From assembly GCA_013122435.1 (NCBI GenBank), contig WYDT01000001.1:124001-188000 (forward strand): a stretch of DNA of 64,000 nt. The letters are read 5' to 3'. Position 1 is the first letter of the stretch, and every line of letters starts with the position of its first letter. Made by a program: the position numbers and the translations under genes. The notes beneath the pieces are model-generated. The model made no database searches. It was given only the letters and a program-made list of their open reading frames with translations, and was not told the DNA's origin. Shown piece by piece: positions 1 to 9,249 of the stretch. Source of the stretch: Chloroflexi bacterium AL-N1. GTDB taxonomy: Bacteria; Chloroflexota; Chloroflexia; Chloroflexales; Roseiflexaceae.

Positions 1-428
1 TATGTGGATCTATTGATACATTGATCAATGTGTATAAACTCATGATCGAACCACCTGATCGGATGATCTATGAGCAGAGCGTGTCCACGTTACAGGCTAA
101 GCTGGCGGATGATACCTTTGAGGACGCCTGGTGTGATGGTCAACAGCGTGCTTTTCAGGATGTGGTTGGCGAAGCTGTGAAGTTACTCACTACGCTGGTC
201 GAAAAACAACCACCAGACCCCGTGCTAAAACCAGCAATAGAACTCACCCCTCGTGAAGTCGAAGTCCTGCACTTAGTGGCTCAGGGTCTGACCAATACAC
301 AGGTGGCAGAAGAATTAGTCATCAGTCCATTGACCGTCAGTGCACACCTGCGTGCGATCTACCGAAAACTACAAGTCACATCTCGTGGCGCAGCTATTCG
401 GGTTGCGCTGGAACAACAACTGGCGTGA
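1..428 (+). CDS. LuxR-type HTH regulator, C-terminal fragment (cut by window edge)
   Basis: Only the C-terminus is present. The frame stays open to base 1, so the apparent TTG start near base 21 is probably internal. The last ~65 residues form a GerE/LuxR-type helix-turn-helix: LTPREVEVLHLVAQGLTN, then an ISPLTVSAHLRAIYRKL recognition region. The preceding residues (WCDGQQRAFQDVVGEAV) resemble the end of the helical or TPR part of large ATPase-LuxR (MalT/LAL-like) regulators, which usually precedes this HTH. It is therefore probably the end of a ~900-aa signal-responsive transcription activator. That family assignment is inference from the tail alone; the DNA-binding domain is certain. Confidence 0.8.
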   Translation, partial: CGSIDTLINVYKLMIEPPDRMIYEQSVSTLQAKLADDTFEDAWCDGQQRAFQDVVGEAVKLLTTLVEKQPPDPVLKPAIELTPREVEVLHLVAQGLTNTQVAEELVISPLTVSAHLRAIYRKLQVTSRGAAIRVALEQQLA

Positions 429-452
429 AGAGGGAATGGTATCTGATCAGAG

Positions 453-472
453 CTCTTCGGTATTCCGAAGAG
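453..472. terminator. Inverted repeat between convergent genes
   Basis: Perfect 8-bp arms (CTCTTCGG / CCGAAGAG) around a 4-nt loop, 25 nt after the stop of the LuxR-type gene and 18 nt before the end of the opposing membrane-protein gene. The position suits a bidirectional terminator, but neither side carries a strong T-tract. Confidence 0.45.
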
Positions 473-489
473 TCTTATAACCTGAAGAG

Positions 490-2490
490 CTAATGCGTCA
501 GCGAGACCAACGACGGCTTGACCCGTAATAGCACACCTTCGGACCAGAGCGATGAGCCAGACCATATCACGAACAACACTAAGACCAACGCCACAAGACG
601 CCCTACGTTACGTTGCTGAATGGTGGCAAGCAACGCACCAACGGCAAGGCAGACAAGGGGCGTTATAAAATAAATATAGCGCGTCATATAGCCCAGACTC
701 ATATAGACCAGAATAAAGGTCACACACACGACGATCCAGCCAATGACCAGAGTACCCTGAAGGGGATGTCGTTCACGGGCGGTGAGAAGCTTCCCAATGC
801 CAAACGGTGCCAGCGCCAGCACTGGAGCCAGAAATGCAATCATAAAGCCACGACTGATCAAGCTCATACGTAGCTCACGGTCGGCCCAGCCTTTCGCCAA
901 TGACGCATTGAGGTCAAAGCCTGCTCCGTCACGTGGTTGCGCCAAGATTGGCCCGGCAGCAGCCGTGAAGTAGATCGGCACGACCACCAGCAACGCCAGC
1001 ACCAAACCCAACACCAGCGCACGCCGCCCGTCGGGGGGCATAGCACGCCACCCAAACACCACACAAAACCCGATGATAGCAATGAGCAACACCAGCGCAC
1101 CCACGTGTGTCATCAGTGTGACGGCGCTGACTACCACAAAGCTCGCCAAAGTCGTGCGATCCGGTTTACGGACGAGGCGCAAGAGCAACCACAATAACAG
1201 CAGCCAGAGCGTCTGCGCCAGAGCATTCGTCGCAAAACCCCACCAGAGCATGGTTGTGTTGATGGGCAGCGCAATGTACAACGCCATCGCCAGTAGCGCC
1301 GCACGCGCCGGGAGTCGCAATTCACGGGCGATGGGCAAGAGCAGCAGACAACCAATCGCATCGATCAGACCAACACCCATTTGTACCACCAGACGCGATG
1401 AAGGGAGGACAAGTGTGAAGGGCATCAGCAGAATATATCCCGCTGGTGGATTAAAGGTCTGCTGATTACGCAATTCGCCAGGTGTCGAGTAGAGGTAAAG
1501 CTGACCCTGCTCAACAATATCCAGCCAGCGCATATGCACATCAACATCGCGGGAGTTAAACAATGGATGGCTCGATCCGGACAGGCGCAGTGTCAGTGCC
1601 ACGATAAACAATGCCAGCGCAACCCCAGCCTGAGGCGACGACATCCAGGGCGACAGCATTTTGTGCAATCGCGGGGCCAGCCACCACGTAGTAAACAATA
1701 AGAGTATGGTGACAAGCAGCCAGTGAGTGATCGCCTGACTGATCCAGAGCGGTTGCTGCATATTCGCCCACACGACACCACCACAGAGCAGCGCCATAGC
1801 CCCCACCGACCAGCCTCGCGGAATAACCAGCATACGAATGAGCACAGCAAGTAAACTGAGCAGTATCATCTGACTGACCAGATGCCACAATGAAGGCGGA
1901 GCCGTTTGACCCAGGGCATGAAGAGCGATCCAATCAATCGCAAAGCCAATCTGTCGCGAGTCACCAGTAGGAGCGTAAATATCACTTTCAAACCCGATAC
2001 GCAGTACCGGGCTGTTGGTGCTCTCCGGCAAAAGCACTTGGTAGACTCGTAGCTCCGGGGTGGTCTGAATCTCGGCAATCGGCGTCCCATCGACATCGAC
2101 GCGCACCAGTGGCGAGGCTTGCTCATCAGGTCGCCAGCCATGGGCCCGTAGTTCCAGCACCCGATAGCGGTTGCTCAGGTTGGGCAGCACCAACTCTGCG
2201 CGGTCAGTGGTCCAGCGATAGTCCTCGCTGGAACTACGCTCAATATCGTGGACACCGCTGAGGTAGGTGTGATCGCCCCAGATGCCCACATCGACACGCA
2301 AATCCGACGCCGCCATCAGACTCATCCAGAGCAAGGGGATGGTCACCACGATCAACAACACCAGCAGCGGTGTCATGTGCCATGGCTGAAACGCTGGCCA
2401 GCGAGCGAGCCAGTCAGCCAGACGCGGCATCGTTGGTCTACCAGATTGTGTGTTCGGATACGCCATACCCACCCTGTGAGCCGGGCCCAC
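490..2490 (-). CDS. Large polytopic membrane protein, glycosyltransferase-like (GT-C type topology)
   Basis: 666 aa as the longest frame. ATG codons at residue 9 or 21 (MPRLADW) are also possible starts, with no clear ribosome site to decide. One N-terminal membrane segment is followed by a ~130-residue extracytoplasmic beta-rich domain (residues ~65-190). About ten further hydrophobic segments follow, with a short loop containing SRDVDVHMRW and QTFNPPAGY between the early ones. An acidic loop followed by a proline/tyrosine-rich segment is typical of GT-C membrane glycosyltransferases (ArnT/PMT-like), which use polyprenyl-linked sugars at the outer face. The family is not securely recognised. 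A role in cell-surface glycosylation is inference. Confidence 0.6.
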   Translation of the reverse strand: MGPAHRVGMAYPNTQSGRPTMPRLADWLARWPAFQPWHMTPLLVLLIVVTIPLLWMSLMAASDLRVDVGIWGDHTYLSGVHDIERSSSEDYRWTTDRAELVLPNLSNRYRVLELRAHGWRPDEQASPLVRVDVDGTPIAEIQTTPELRVYQVLLPESTNSPVLRIGFESDIYAPTGDSRQIGFAIDWIALHALGQTAPPSLWHLVSQMILLSLLAVLIRMLVIPRGWSVGAMALLCGGVVWANMQQPLWISQAITHWLLVTILLLFTTWWLAPRLHKMLSPWMSSPQAGVALALFIVALTLRLSGSSHPLFNSRDVDVHMRWLDIVEQGQLYLYSTPGELRNQQTFNPPAGYILLMPFTLVLPSSRLVVQMGVGLIDAIGCLLLLPIARELRLPARAALLAMALYIALPINTTMLWWGFATNALAQTLWLLLLWLLLRLVRKPDRTTLASFVVVSAVTLMTHVGALVLLIAIIGFCVVFGWRAMPPDGRRALVLGLVLALLVVVPIYFTAAAGPILAQPRDGAGFDLNASLAKGWADRELRMSLISRGFMIAFLAPVLALAPFGIGKLLTARERHPLQGTLVIGWIVVCVTFILVYMSLGYMTRYIYFITPLVCLAVGALLATIQQRNVGRLVALVLVLFVIWSGSSLWSEGVLLRVKPSLVSLTH

Positions 2491-2735
2491 AATGCAATCT
2501 GTATGGTCTACGTAAGACTGTTGATTGCGCTATCATACCATGCCCTGGCATCTTTGGCGTGATTGGTCGGTTTACAATACATCGATCACGTTATGCGCTG
2601 CCATACGCGACAAATACTCCACCAAACGTGGTTCCAACGATGGGAGGATCAACCGACACACAGCATAGAATGTGGCTTTAGCAGGTTGAATGGCGTATAG
2701 AATGTCTTTTACACAAACACTTTAAGAGGATGATG

Positions 2736-3224
2736 CTAGTGCTTTGAAAAATGGTAACCCAGGTAGTCTTGTTCAATCGTAGGAGCGCCGAGCGTGTGGA
2801 GGCCAGCCAGCATCTGTGCGCGATGGTCGGTGCTATGGTGGGCAACCTGAAGCAAAGCCTGCCATACCTGCACAGGAGGACGTTGTTCCCAGAAATCGGG
2901 TTTCACTTCGCGGGTGAGTTCGCTCGGGGTAAGGTTGTGAGAGAAGGTCTCGACATATGCTTCTACCGCATCCCATTGCGTACGAATCGCGTCACGATCT
3001 GGGTAGTCTGCGGAGTCGAGGAAAACGACAACCCCTTCCTGAAGGAAGCGAAACCACCAGGACTCTACGGCCATCGTGTGAAAACATTGGTTCTTGAGTG
3101 TATCGTCGGGATAATCAAGTTTTTGGCCAAACTGGTCGTCAGTAATGTGCGTGATACATGCCCACACTTGTCGGTTGGCCCAGAAATTGTAGCGGTAGAG
3201 TTCTTGAAAATAACTGAGGTCCAT
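2736..3224 (-). CDS. DinB-family protein
   Basis: 162 aa, close to the usual DinB/DUF664 length. The fold is a four-helix bundle with a metal site made from three histidines. Candidates are the His in HTMAVESWW (~residue 49) and the His pair in HHSTDHRAQ (~128-132), followed by the typical C-terminal GLHTLGAP segment. Members include damage-induced proteins and bacillithiol- or mycothiol-dependent transferases. The substrate cannot be told from sequence. GAAGGGAA lies 9 nt before the ATG. It is divergent from the DUF1294 gene across a 135-nt region with GGTATA/TATACC repeats. Confidence 0.85.
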   Translation of the reverse strand: MDLSYFQELYRYNFWANRQVWACITHITDDQFGQKLDYPDDTLKNQCFHTMAVESWWFRFLQEGVVVFLDSADYPDRDAIRTQWDAVEAYVETFSHNLTPSELTREVKPDFWEQRPPVQVWQALLQVAHHSTDHRAQMLAGLHTLGAPTIEQDYLGYHFSKH

Positions 3225-3260
3225 AAGTACATTCCCTTCATTAAAAAGAACATGTGTTTT

Positions 3261-3321
3261 GGTATATTAATTGTATACCTGAGAGGTGTGGAAGTCAACC
3301 CTTGTTATGGTATGGTATACC
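3261..3321. promoter_or_regulatory. Two GGTATA...TATACC dyads in a divergent promoter region
   Basis: GGTATA and TATACC arms at 3261-3266 and 3274-3279, and a compact GGTATACC palindrome at 3314-3321, lie between the divergent DinB-family and DUF1294 genes. Two copies of the same half-site in a short intergenic region suggest an operator for a dimeric regulator. No regulator gene is adjacent and the repeats are AT-rich, so the call is tentative. Confidence 0.3.
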
Positions 3322-3359
3322 AACAGGATAGTTCTTGAATTGCCCAAAGCGAGGCTCTT

Positions 3360-3758
3360 ATGCGACAAGGTTCAAATACATCACGTCGACCCAGACGTCG
3401 TGCAGCTACCCGCTGGCCATCACCCTATCGTCGATTTGGCCTCATTGCCGCCATCGCATCACTTGTACTGGTGTTTGTGATGGTCTCAATGCTTAATGTA
3501 CATTGGTACATTGCGTGGATTATGGGCTGGAGTGTGGTGACGCTGCTCTTCTATGGCTGGGATAAACAGCAGTCGAGACAGAACGGTCAACGTGTACCAG
3601 AGTTCATTTTACACAGTCTTGCGCTGGTAGGTGGGTTTCCGGGCGGTTGGTTGGGTCGGGCGCTCTTTCGACACAAGACTCGACACACCTCTTTTCTGGT
3701 CGTGCTGATCGTGAGCACGCTGTTCCATGCTGGTCTGGTGTGGTGGATGTGGAGGTAA
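3360..3758 (+). CDS. DUF1294-family membrane protein
   Basis: 132 aa. A basic N-terminus (RRPRRRAATR) is followed by two hydrophobic segments (~28-65), then the family signature: YGWDKQQSR, then a VPEFILHSLALVGGFPG segment, RALFRHKTRH and a last membrane segment. The invariant YxxDK and RHKT motifs of DUF1294 are intact. The biochemical function of this family is unknown. A GAGG ribosome site lies 5 nt before the ATG. The gene ends just before a 9-bp hairpin facing the beta-helix gene. Confidence 0.85.
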   Translation: MRQGSNTSRRPRRRAATRWPSPYRRFGLIAAIASLVLVFVMVSMLNVHWYIAWIMGWSVVTLLFYGWDKQQSRQNGQRVPEFILHSLALVGGFPGGWLGRALFRHKTRHTSFLVVLIVSTLFHAGLVWWMWR

Positions 3759-3762
3759 ACAA

Positions 3763-3786
3763 GAGAGGACTGTAGCGAGTCCTCTC
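3763..3786. terminator. Hairpin between convergent DUF1294 and beta-helix genes
   Basis: Perfect 9-bp arms (GAGAGGACT / AGTCCTCTC) with a 6-nt loop, starting 5 nt after the DUF1294 stop and ending 22 nt before the opposing stop. Probably a bidirectional terminator. The U-tract is weak on both sides. Confidence 0.55.
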
Positions 3787-3808
3787 AATGGCAACCATGT
3801 GTTTTCGA

Positions 3809-5665
3809 CTAGCGGATAACTAATGGGAGATAGACCACCAGGCCCCCACCCCCACTGCCACTGCTGCAGGTATCATCGGGGGCCTCAGTCGTGAGCCATG
3901 GATCGAAGATAACATTGTTGGATACACGCTGACCCACCCCACCAGGATTGGCTGCGTTAGTCGGACCTGACTCCGCACCCCACCAGTTACATGTTGCACG
4001 GACCGTTCCTGAACTGGTATTGCGTAAGCCAAAATCGGCATTTGCCACAATGTTGTTATTGGTGATGACTGGAGATCCAGCGGATACTTCAATACCATCA
4101 CCACCATTGCGTGCAACAGTGCTCTTGCGAATGCTCACCGAAGTTGAGGCAATCGCAATGACCGGATCAAAGTAGCCACCATACTCAACAGTTACATACT
4201 CCAGACTACTGTTACGACTGCTGGGATTAAAAATAATCTGTTTCCACTGACTGGGAGCTGGGGTTTCCTGAGCACTGGTAAACAGAATCGGATCATCAGC
4301 AGTGCCAACAGCCGTGAGCGTCCCATTGACAATCAATTGTGTTGCTGCTCCAAATACTCGTACTGTCGTACCCGGCACAACGGTCAGGGTGGTATCTGGA
4401 TTGACCGTAACATTGCTGGTCATCAGATAGTTGCTGATCCCTTCACCCCAGGCATAGTCGTTGGTAATGGTGGACCCATTGATAACCACACCATTGAAGC
4501 CATTACCACTCGCACTCAGATCACTGAACACAGGGAAACTCGCGCCATTCAGGTCTATCGCATGGGAGGTATTATTGGTAAAGCTGGTCGTGCTGATGGT
4601 TGGTGAGGCATCGTTGATCTGAAGACCAACCTGATCATTATTACGCACTACACTGTTGCTGATGGTCAGATCATCGGTACGGACATCTATCGCTGGAGCA
4701 AAGTACCCGGCATATTCAACCGTCACATAATCAAGCAGATTATCGCTACTCACTGCATTGAACACGATCTGGTTCCACTGGCCTGGGGCCGGGGTTTCCT
4801 GAGCACTGGTGAACAAAATCGGATCATCAGCCGTTCCCGGTACACGCAATGATCCATTAACGATCAACTGGGTTTCTGCTCCGAATAAACGCACAGTGGT
4901 GCCAGGAACAATACTCAGAGTAGTACCGTTGGCCACGACCACATCGTTGGTCACCAGATAGTTACCGATGCCTTCCCCCCATACATAATCGGCATTAATT
5001 GTGGTACCATTGATAGTCGCACCATTGAAACCATTACCACTGGCGCTCAAGTCACTGAGTGTTGGCAAACTCGCACCATTCAGGTCTATCGCACGAGAAG
5101 CGTTATTGGTAAAGCTGGTCGTGCTGATGGTTGGTGAGGCATCATTGATCTGAAGGCCAATTTGATCATTATTACGCACTACACTGTTGCTGATGGTCAG
5201 ATCATCGGTGCGGACATCAATGGCCGGATCGAAATATCCGCCATACTCAACCGTCACATAATCAAGCACATTGGCATTGCTGCTTACATTGAACACAAGC
5301 TGTTTCCACTGGCCCGATGCCGGGGAAACATTATTTGTGGTAAACAAAATGCCATTTGCTGCAGTTCCCTGAGCATCCAGCGTGCCATTGACAATGATGG
5401 AAGTATTTGCTCCACTGAGGCGAATGACCACACCTGGCTCAATAGTCAGTGTGACACCATCTGCAACAGTTACTGTGGACGTCACGACATGGGGGCTGCT
5501 CGCCACACACCAGCTCTGATCAGTGTTAATCACACCACTGTGTGGTCCGGCAACACAGGGGCCTGCCGCAGCAATTGACGGGACAACCACAATTGCCAGA
5601 GAGCTACTGAAAGCAAAGACTAAAGCAAGAATAAACAGATGAAACTTTCGACGTAATTGGTTCAT
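3809..5665 (-). CDS. Secreted right-handed beta-helix repeat protein with LPLVIR tail
   Basis: 618 aa. A signal peptide (residues ~1-35, cleavage near AAAGP) is followed by three ~177-residue modules. Each runs from an amyloid-like 'VxxGTTLxxxPGTxVR' start through WKQ(L/I)xFN, LxYVTVEY(G/A)GY, SNSVVRNNDQ and SPTISTTSF segments typical of parallel beta-helix (NosD/pectate-lyase-like) coils. The C-terminus has a Gly/Ser spacer and ends YLPLVIR, a tail also seen as FLPFVRR in the pseudogene near 17.7 kb. No catalytic residues are evident, so a surface structural or adhesive role is inferred. AAGGGGA lies 8 nt before the ATG. Confidence 0.8.
   Translation of the reverse strand: MNQLRRKFHLFILALVFAFSSSLAIVVVPSIAAAGPCVAGPHSGVINTDQSWCVASSPHVVTSTVTVADGVTLTIEPGVVIRLSGANTSIIVNGTLDAQGTAANGILFTTNNVSPASGQWKQLVFNVSSNANVLDYVTVEYGGYFDPAIDVRTDDLTISNSVVRNNDQIGLQINDASPTISTTSFTNNASRAIDLNGASLPTLSDLSASGNGFNGATINGTTINADYVWGEGIGNYLVTNDVVVANGTTLSIVPGTTVRLFGAETQLIVNGSLRVPGTADDPILFTSAQETPAPGQWNQIVFNAVSSDNLLDYVTVEYAGYFAPAIDVRTDDLTISNSVVRNNDQVGLQINDASPTISTTSFTNNTSHAIDLNGASFPVFSDLSASGNGFNGVVINGSTITNDYAWGEGISNYLMTSNVTVNPDTTLTVVPGTTVRVFGAATQLIVNGTLTAVGTADDPILFTSAQETPAPSQWKQIIFNPSSRNSSLEYVTVEYGGYFDPVIAIASTSVSIRKSTVARNGGDGIEVSAGSPVITNNNIVANADFGLRNTSSGTVRATCNWWGAESGPTNAANPGGVGQRVSNNVIFDPWLTTEAPDDTCSSGSGGGGLVVYLPLVIR
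4040..5560. repeat. Three tandem intragenic repeats, 531-bp period
   Basis: The block beginning CTG(T/G)TTCCACTG recurs at 4238, 4769 and 5300, exactly 531 bp (177 codons) apart. The two 5'-most coding units (roughly 4560-5300) are nearly identical over long stretches; the 3'-most has diverged. Copy number could change by recombination. Confidence 0.85.
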
Positions 5666-5985
5666 GGATGTGTTCCCCTTAGATTACAAATTGGTATAGT
5701 ACATATAGCTAAACGTGAGGCAACAGAAAATGATACGGTAACGAACATATCATCATATATCTTAAGACAACAGTGGGCAATGTATCTCTCCACTCACAAT
5801 GATATGATATGGGCATATGCGCTCACCTCTGTTCTCACTTTCAACCATACAACTATTCTAGAGAGACAACGTCCGCAAAATGTCCGTAACAAATTGGAGG
5901 CACCGCCTCGTTCTACTGTGTAGATATCGGTTCAGTCTGTGAGAAGGTCAGTTTCTTCTCTCCAGCGATAGATAAGGGTAGTGGT
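5666..5985. other. Divergent intergenic region, beta-helix / SARP genes
   Basis: 320 bp with no supportable gene. AT-rich in its first half. Contains a short direct repeat (GTCCGCAAAA / GTCCGTAACA, around 5870-5892) that may be a regulator site for one of the flanking divergent genes. Confidence 0.3.
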
Positions 5986-8900
5986 ATGGCGTTTAATGCG
6001 AGCCTACTTGGAGCCATGCGGGTTGAGCAAGATGGTCAACCTATCTCAAAATTTCGTTCTAAAAAAGCACTCGCTCTGCTTGGATACCTGATTGTAACCA
6101 GACAGCCAGTACCACGAACCCGTCTGGCTCATCTCTTCTGGGGTGCAGATGAAGAACAGCGGGCGCGGGGAGAACTACGCCGCACATTGTCGAATCTGTC
6201 GGCCTTACTGCCAGGCTGTTTGGTGATCAACAAGACCAGTGCTGCATTTCAACCCACAGTGGAATGCTTTGTCGATCTCTGGCATTGTGAGCAATTGGTC
6301 ACCCAACTACAGGCAGATAGTGTGTCTTTAACCAAAGCAGCCGAACTGCACCGTGGCGAAATGATGGAGGGGTTGTATCTCGATGATTGTCCCGAGTTTG
6401 AAAACTGGTTGCTGACGGCGCGTGAACAATATCAACAACAATACATCAACACTCTCAACACCTTAACTCAATACTACACACAAACTGGTGAATACCATAA
6501 CGCGTTGCGCTATATATCACGCACATTGGAGAGCGACCCGCTCCGGGAAGATGTCCAGCAACAGATGATGCTCTTATTGGCTCGTACGGGTCAATGGAAT
6601 GCGGCATTAGCTCAGTACGAAACATGTGCACAGTTGCTTGCCAGTGAGTTAGCAGTGACCCCGATAGAGGAAACAACTGCACTCTATCAACGTATCAAAA
6701 CCGCACGTACACAACCACGTCATAATCTGCCCACCGCACCAACCGATTTTATTGGGCGACACCATGAACTGGCTGAACTCGCTACACTATTACGTGATCC
6801 AGCCAATCGTTTGATTACGATTACCGGCATAGGTGGAGTCGGAAAGACCCGACTTGCGAACGAGGCGGGGCGAACACAGATATCTCACGTCCTTAACGGT
6901 GTGCGGTATATCCCCCTCGAAGGAGTTACCAATCCTGACTTGCTCATTACTGCCATTGCCCATGTTGTTGGCGTGCGCTTTAGTGGTGGAAAACCGCCAC
7001 GGGAGCAGTTGCTTACTTATTTAAGCCAACAAGAAGCACTGCTTATTCTTGACAACTTTGAGCACCTTATCGATAAGGTCGATCTTATTGCAGAGATATT
7101 GCAACGGTCCCCTGAGGTTACGCTGTTGGTAACTTCCCGCGAACCACTCCAGTTGCGTGAGGAGGTAGTGTTTGCGCTCGATGGATTACCTTTTCCTCCC
7201 ATCCACACCACACCTCCAGAAAAACTCACCTCATTCGCAACCGTACAGCTTTTTACACGATCAGCGCAACGGATTAATCGCCACTTTAAGGCTAAAGAAG
7301 AACTATACAGTATCGCAGATGTGTGTCGTCTGCTCGACGGTCTGCCGCTGGGAATAGAGCTGGCCGCAGCACTGGTAAACACCAACTCTTGTATAACGAT
7401 CTATAACGCGATTAAACAAAACCTGGATACATTAGCGACTACCTGGCGCAATGTGCCTGAACGCCATCGTAGCCTCCGTGCCGTGTTTGAGCATTCGTGG
7501 CGGCTGTTGAAATCGGCAGAACAAGCACTTTTCAAACAACTGGCGGTTTTTCAACGCGGGTTTACCATGGATGCGGCGCTTACGATCACTGGAGCAACCG
7601 CAACAACATTTGAAGCCCTCACCACCAAAGCACTCCTTAGCGAGATAACAACCAATGATACAGAGGAAGAACCACGCTATAACATTCACCCCGTTCTACA
7701 CCAGTATGCACGTGACATGCTGGCCCTTGTCAGAGAAGAGGAACAGGCGACCCGCGCATCCCACGCCGATTTTTACACCACCCTTCTCCAATCACACAAT
7801 GCAGGCTCAACGCACACAATCGAGCCGGATATTGGCAACTGTCGGATGGCATGGGAATGGCATGTTGAACATCAACATTTCACGGAATTGCAGAAAAGTG
7901 CTCCTGCACTGCATCGGTTTTATGAAGCAAAAGGGTGGTTCCAGGAAGGCTACCATGTGTTTACAGATGCAGTCGAGGCGCTACGACCATCGCTTGGGCA
8001 ACCGGCTCCAGCAGCACCCATGATATGGGGCAAACTCGCGACTCATCTGGCGGCACTCCTGATCCGCACCGGGCAATTGCGTGAAGCCCAGACCTACGCT
8101 ACTGCAGGCCTTGCAAAGCTGCGCTCCTCTGGTATGGAGACAGAGATCGCCTTTAACCTCAATATTCTGGGGATTACACAACTACATTTGGGTGATTTGA
8201 CGGCTGCCGAGGCCACATTTCGCGAGTGTTTAGCACTGTATCAAAAGATCAATAGCCGTGCGGAACAAGTCAAACCCTTGGCAAATCTTGGAAGTGTCTA
8301 CGGACGAACCGGAGACTATAATCGGGCGCTCCAGATGCTCAACGAGGGACTGGACATTTGCCGGGAAGTTGGTGATGCATGGGGTGAGGGCTTATACCTC
8401 AACAACATTGCAGCAATTTACCATGTGCGAGGGGATTTTGCACAGGCACGCGCTGCACTCGAAACCTGTCTTCCCATCAGCGATAAGACTAACAATCAAC
8501 TGGTCAAGCTCAATGCACTCTACTGTCTAGGTGAAATGGACCTGAAAGAAGGACATCCCCAAAATTCTATGGTCCACTCTCAGGCAGCTCTCCAGATCGC
8601 ACGAGAACTCGACGATCAGCGGACGATTGCACTCACGCTGAAATTGCTTGGCATCACTGCCCATCAACTCGGGGATCAAGAGACAGCCTGGATGCATCTA
8701 CAGGAGGGGCTGCGAATTGCCGCCGCTATAAACATTCAACCCACCATTCTCGATGTGTTCGATGGCATCGCCCAGTGCTGGATGGCCGAGGGGCATAAAG
8801 ACAGGGCCAGATACCTTGCTCAATATATTGTCTACCATCCCGCCACCGAACAACAGTATCGTGATAACGCCAAACAGCTGTTAAACACTTTACATATTCA

Positions 8901-9027
8901 TATTGTAGATAAAGAAGAAATGTCAGAACAACCAACGCTACATTATATGATACAAGAGGTCCTATCTGAGCTACGGGATCGAATGAAGCAACGTATGATT
9001 GCAGACCCATCAGTTCCAGTACTATAA
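5986..9027 (+). CDS. SARP-family regulator with NB-ARC ATPase and TPR domains
   Basis: 1013 aa. Residues ~1-95 are an OmpR-like winged-helix DNA-binding domain (MRVEQDGQPISKFRSKKALALLGYL is its typical start). Residues ~100-240 are the bacterial transcriptional activation (BTAD) helical domain. A STAND/NB-ARC NTPase follows with Walker A GIGGVGKTRL near residue 283 and Walker B LLILDNFEHL near 355. The region after ~620 has TPR repeats such as NLGSVYGRTGDYNRAL and NNIAAIYHVRGDFAQA. Such AfsR-like proteins couple a ligand or partner bound by the TPRs to promoter activation. Target unknown; the divergent beta-helix gene or the downstream STAS gene are candidates. AAGGG lies 7 nt before the ATG. 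Confidence 0.9.
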   Translation: MAFNASLLGAMRVEQDGQPISKFRSKKALALLGYLIVTRQPVPRTRLAHLFWGADEEQRARGELRRTLSNLSALLPGCLVINKTSAAFQPTVECFVDLWHCEQLVTQLQADSVSLTKAAELHRGEMMEGLYLDDCPEFENWLLTAREQYQQQYINTLNTLTQYYTQTGEYHNALRYISRTLESDPLREDVQQQMMLLLARTGQWNAALAQYETCAQLLASELAVTPIEETTALYQRIKTARTQPRHNLPTAPTDFIGRHHELAELATLLRDPANRLITITGIGGVGKTRLANEAGRTQISHVLNGVRYIPLEGVTNPDLLITAIAHVVGVRFSGGKPPREQLLTYLSQQEALLILDNFEHLIDKVDLIAEILQRSPEVTLLVTSREPLQLREEVVFALDGLPFPPIHTTPPEKLTSFATVQLFTRSAQRINRHFKAKEELYSIADVCRLLDGLPLGIELAAALVNTNSCITIYNAIKQNLDTLATTWRNVPERHRSLRAVFEHSWRLLKSAEQALFKQLAVFQRGFTMDAALTITGATATTFEALTTKALLSEITTNDTEEEPRYNIHPVLHQYARDMLALVREEEQATRASHADFYTTLLQSHNAGSTHTIEPDIGNCRMAWEWHVEHQHFTELQKSAPALHRFYEAKGWFQEGYHVFTDAVEALRPSLGQPAPAAPMIWGKLATHLAALLIRTGQLREAQTYATAGLAKLRSSGMETEIAFNLNILGITQLHLGDLTAAEATFRECLALYQKINSRAEQVKPLANLGSVYGRTGDYNRALQMLNEGLDICREVGDAWGEGLYLNNIAAIYHVRGDFAQARAALETCLPISDKTNNQLVKLNALYCLGEMDLKEGHPQNSMVHSQAALQIARELDDQRTIALTLKLLGITAHQLGDQETAWMHLQEGLRIAAAINIQPTILDVFDGIAQCWMAEGHKDRARYLAQYIVYHPATEQQYRDNAKQLLNTLHIHIVDKEEMSEQPTLHYMIQEVLSELRDRMKQRMIADPSVPVL

Positions 9028-9249
9028 GTAATGTGTAAAATCTCAACGTTGTGATATCATATCTATAATTATGGGTAAAATGTGGCATTACTATGGGACA
9101 AAGAGGGAACATTCCAGGAGAGAAGTATGTTATACTATATAGTCTTCACCTGTAGTTTTATGTGATTGAGTACATGACTACATATCACAACTAGACAAAT
9201 CCGCTTTATCGGTAGACGGATCAACCTATATATTTTATGAGGCAGCAAC

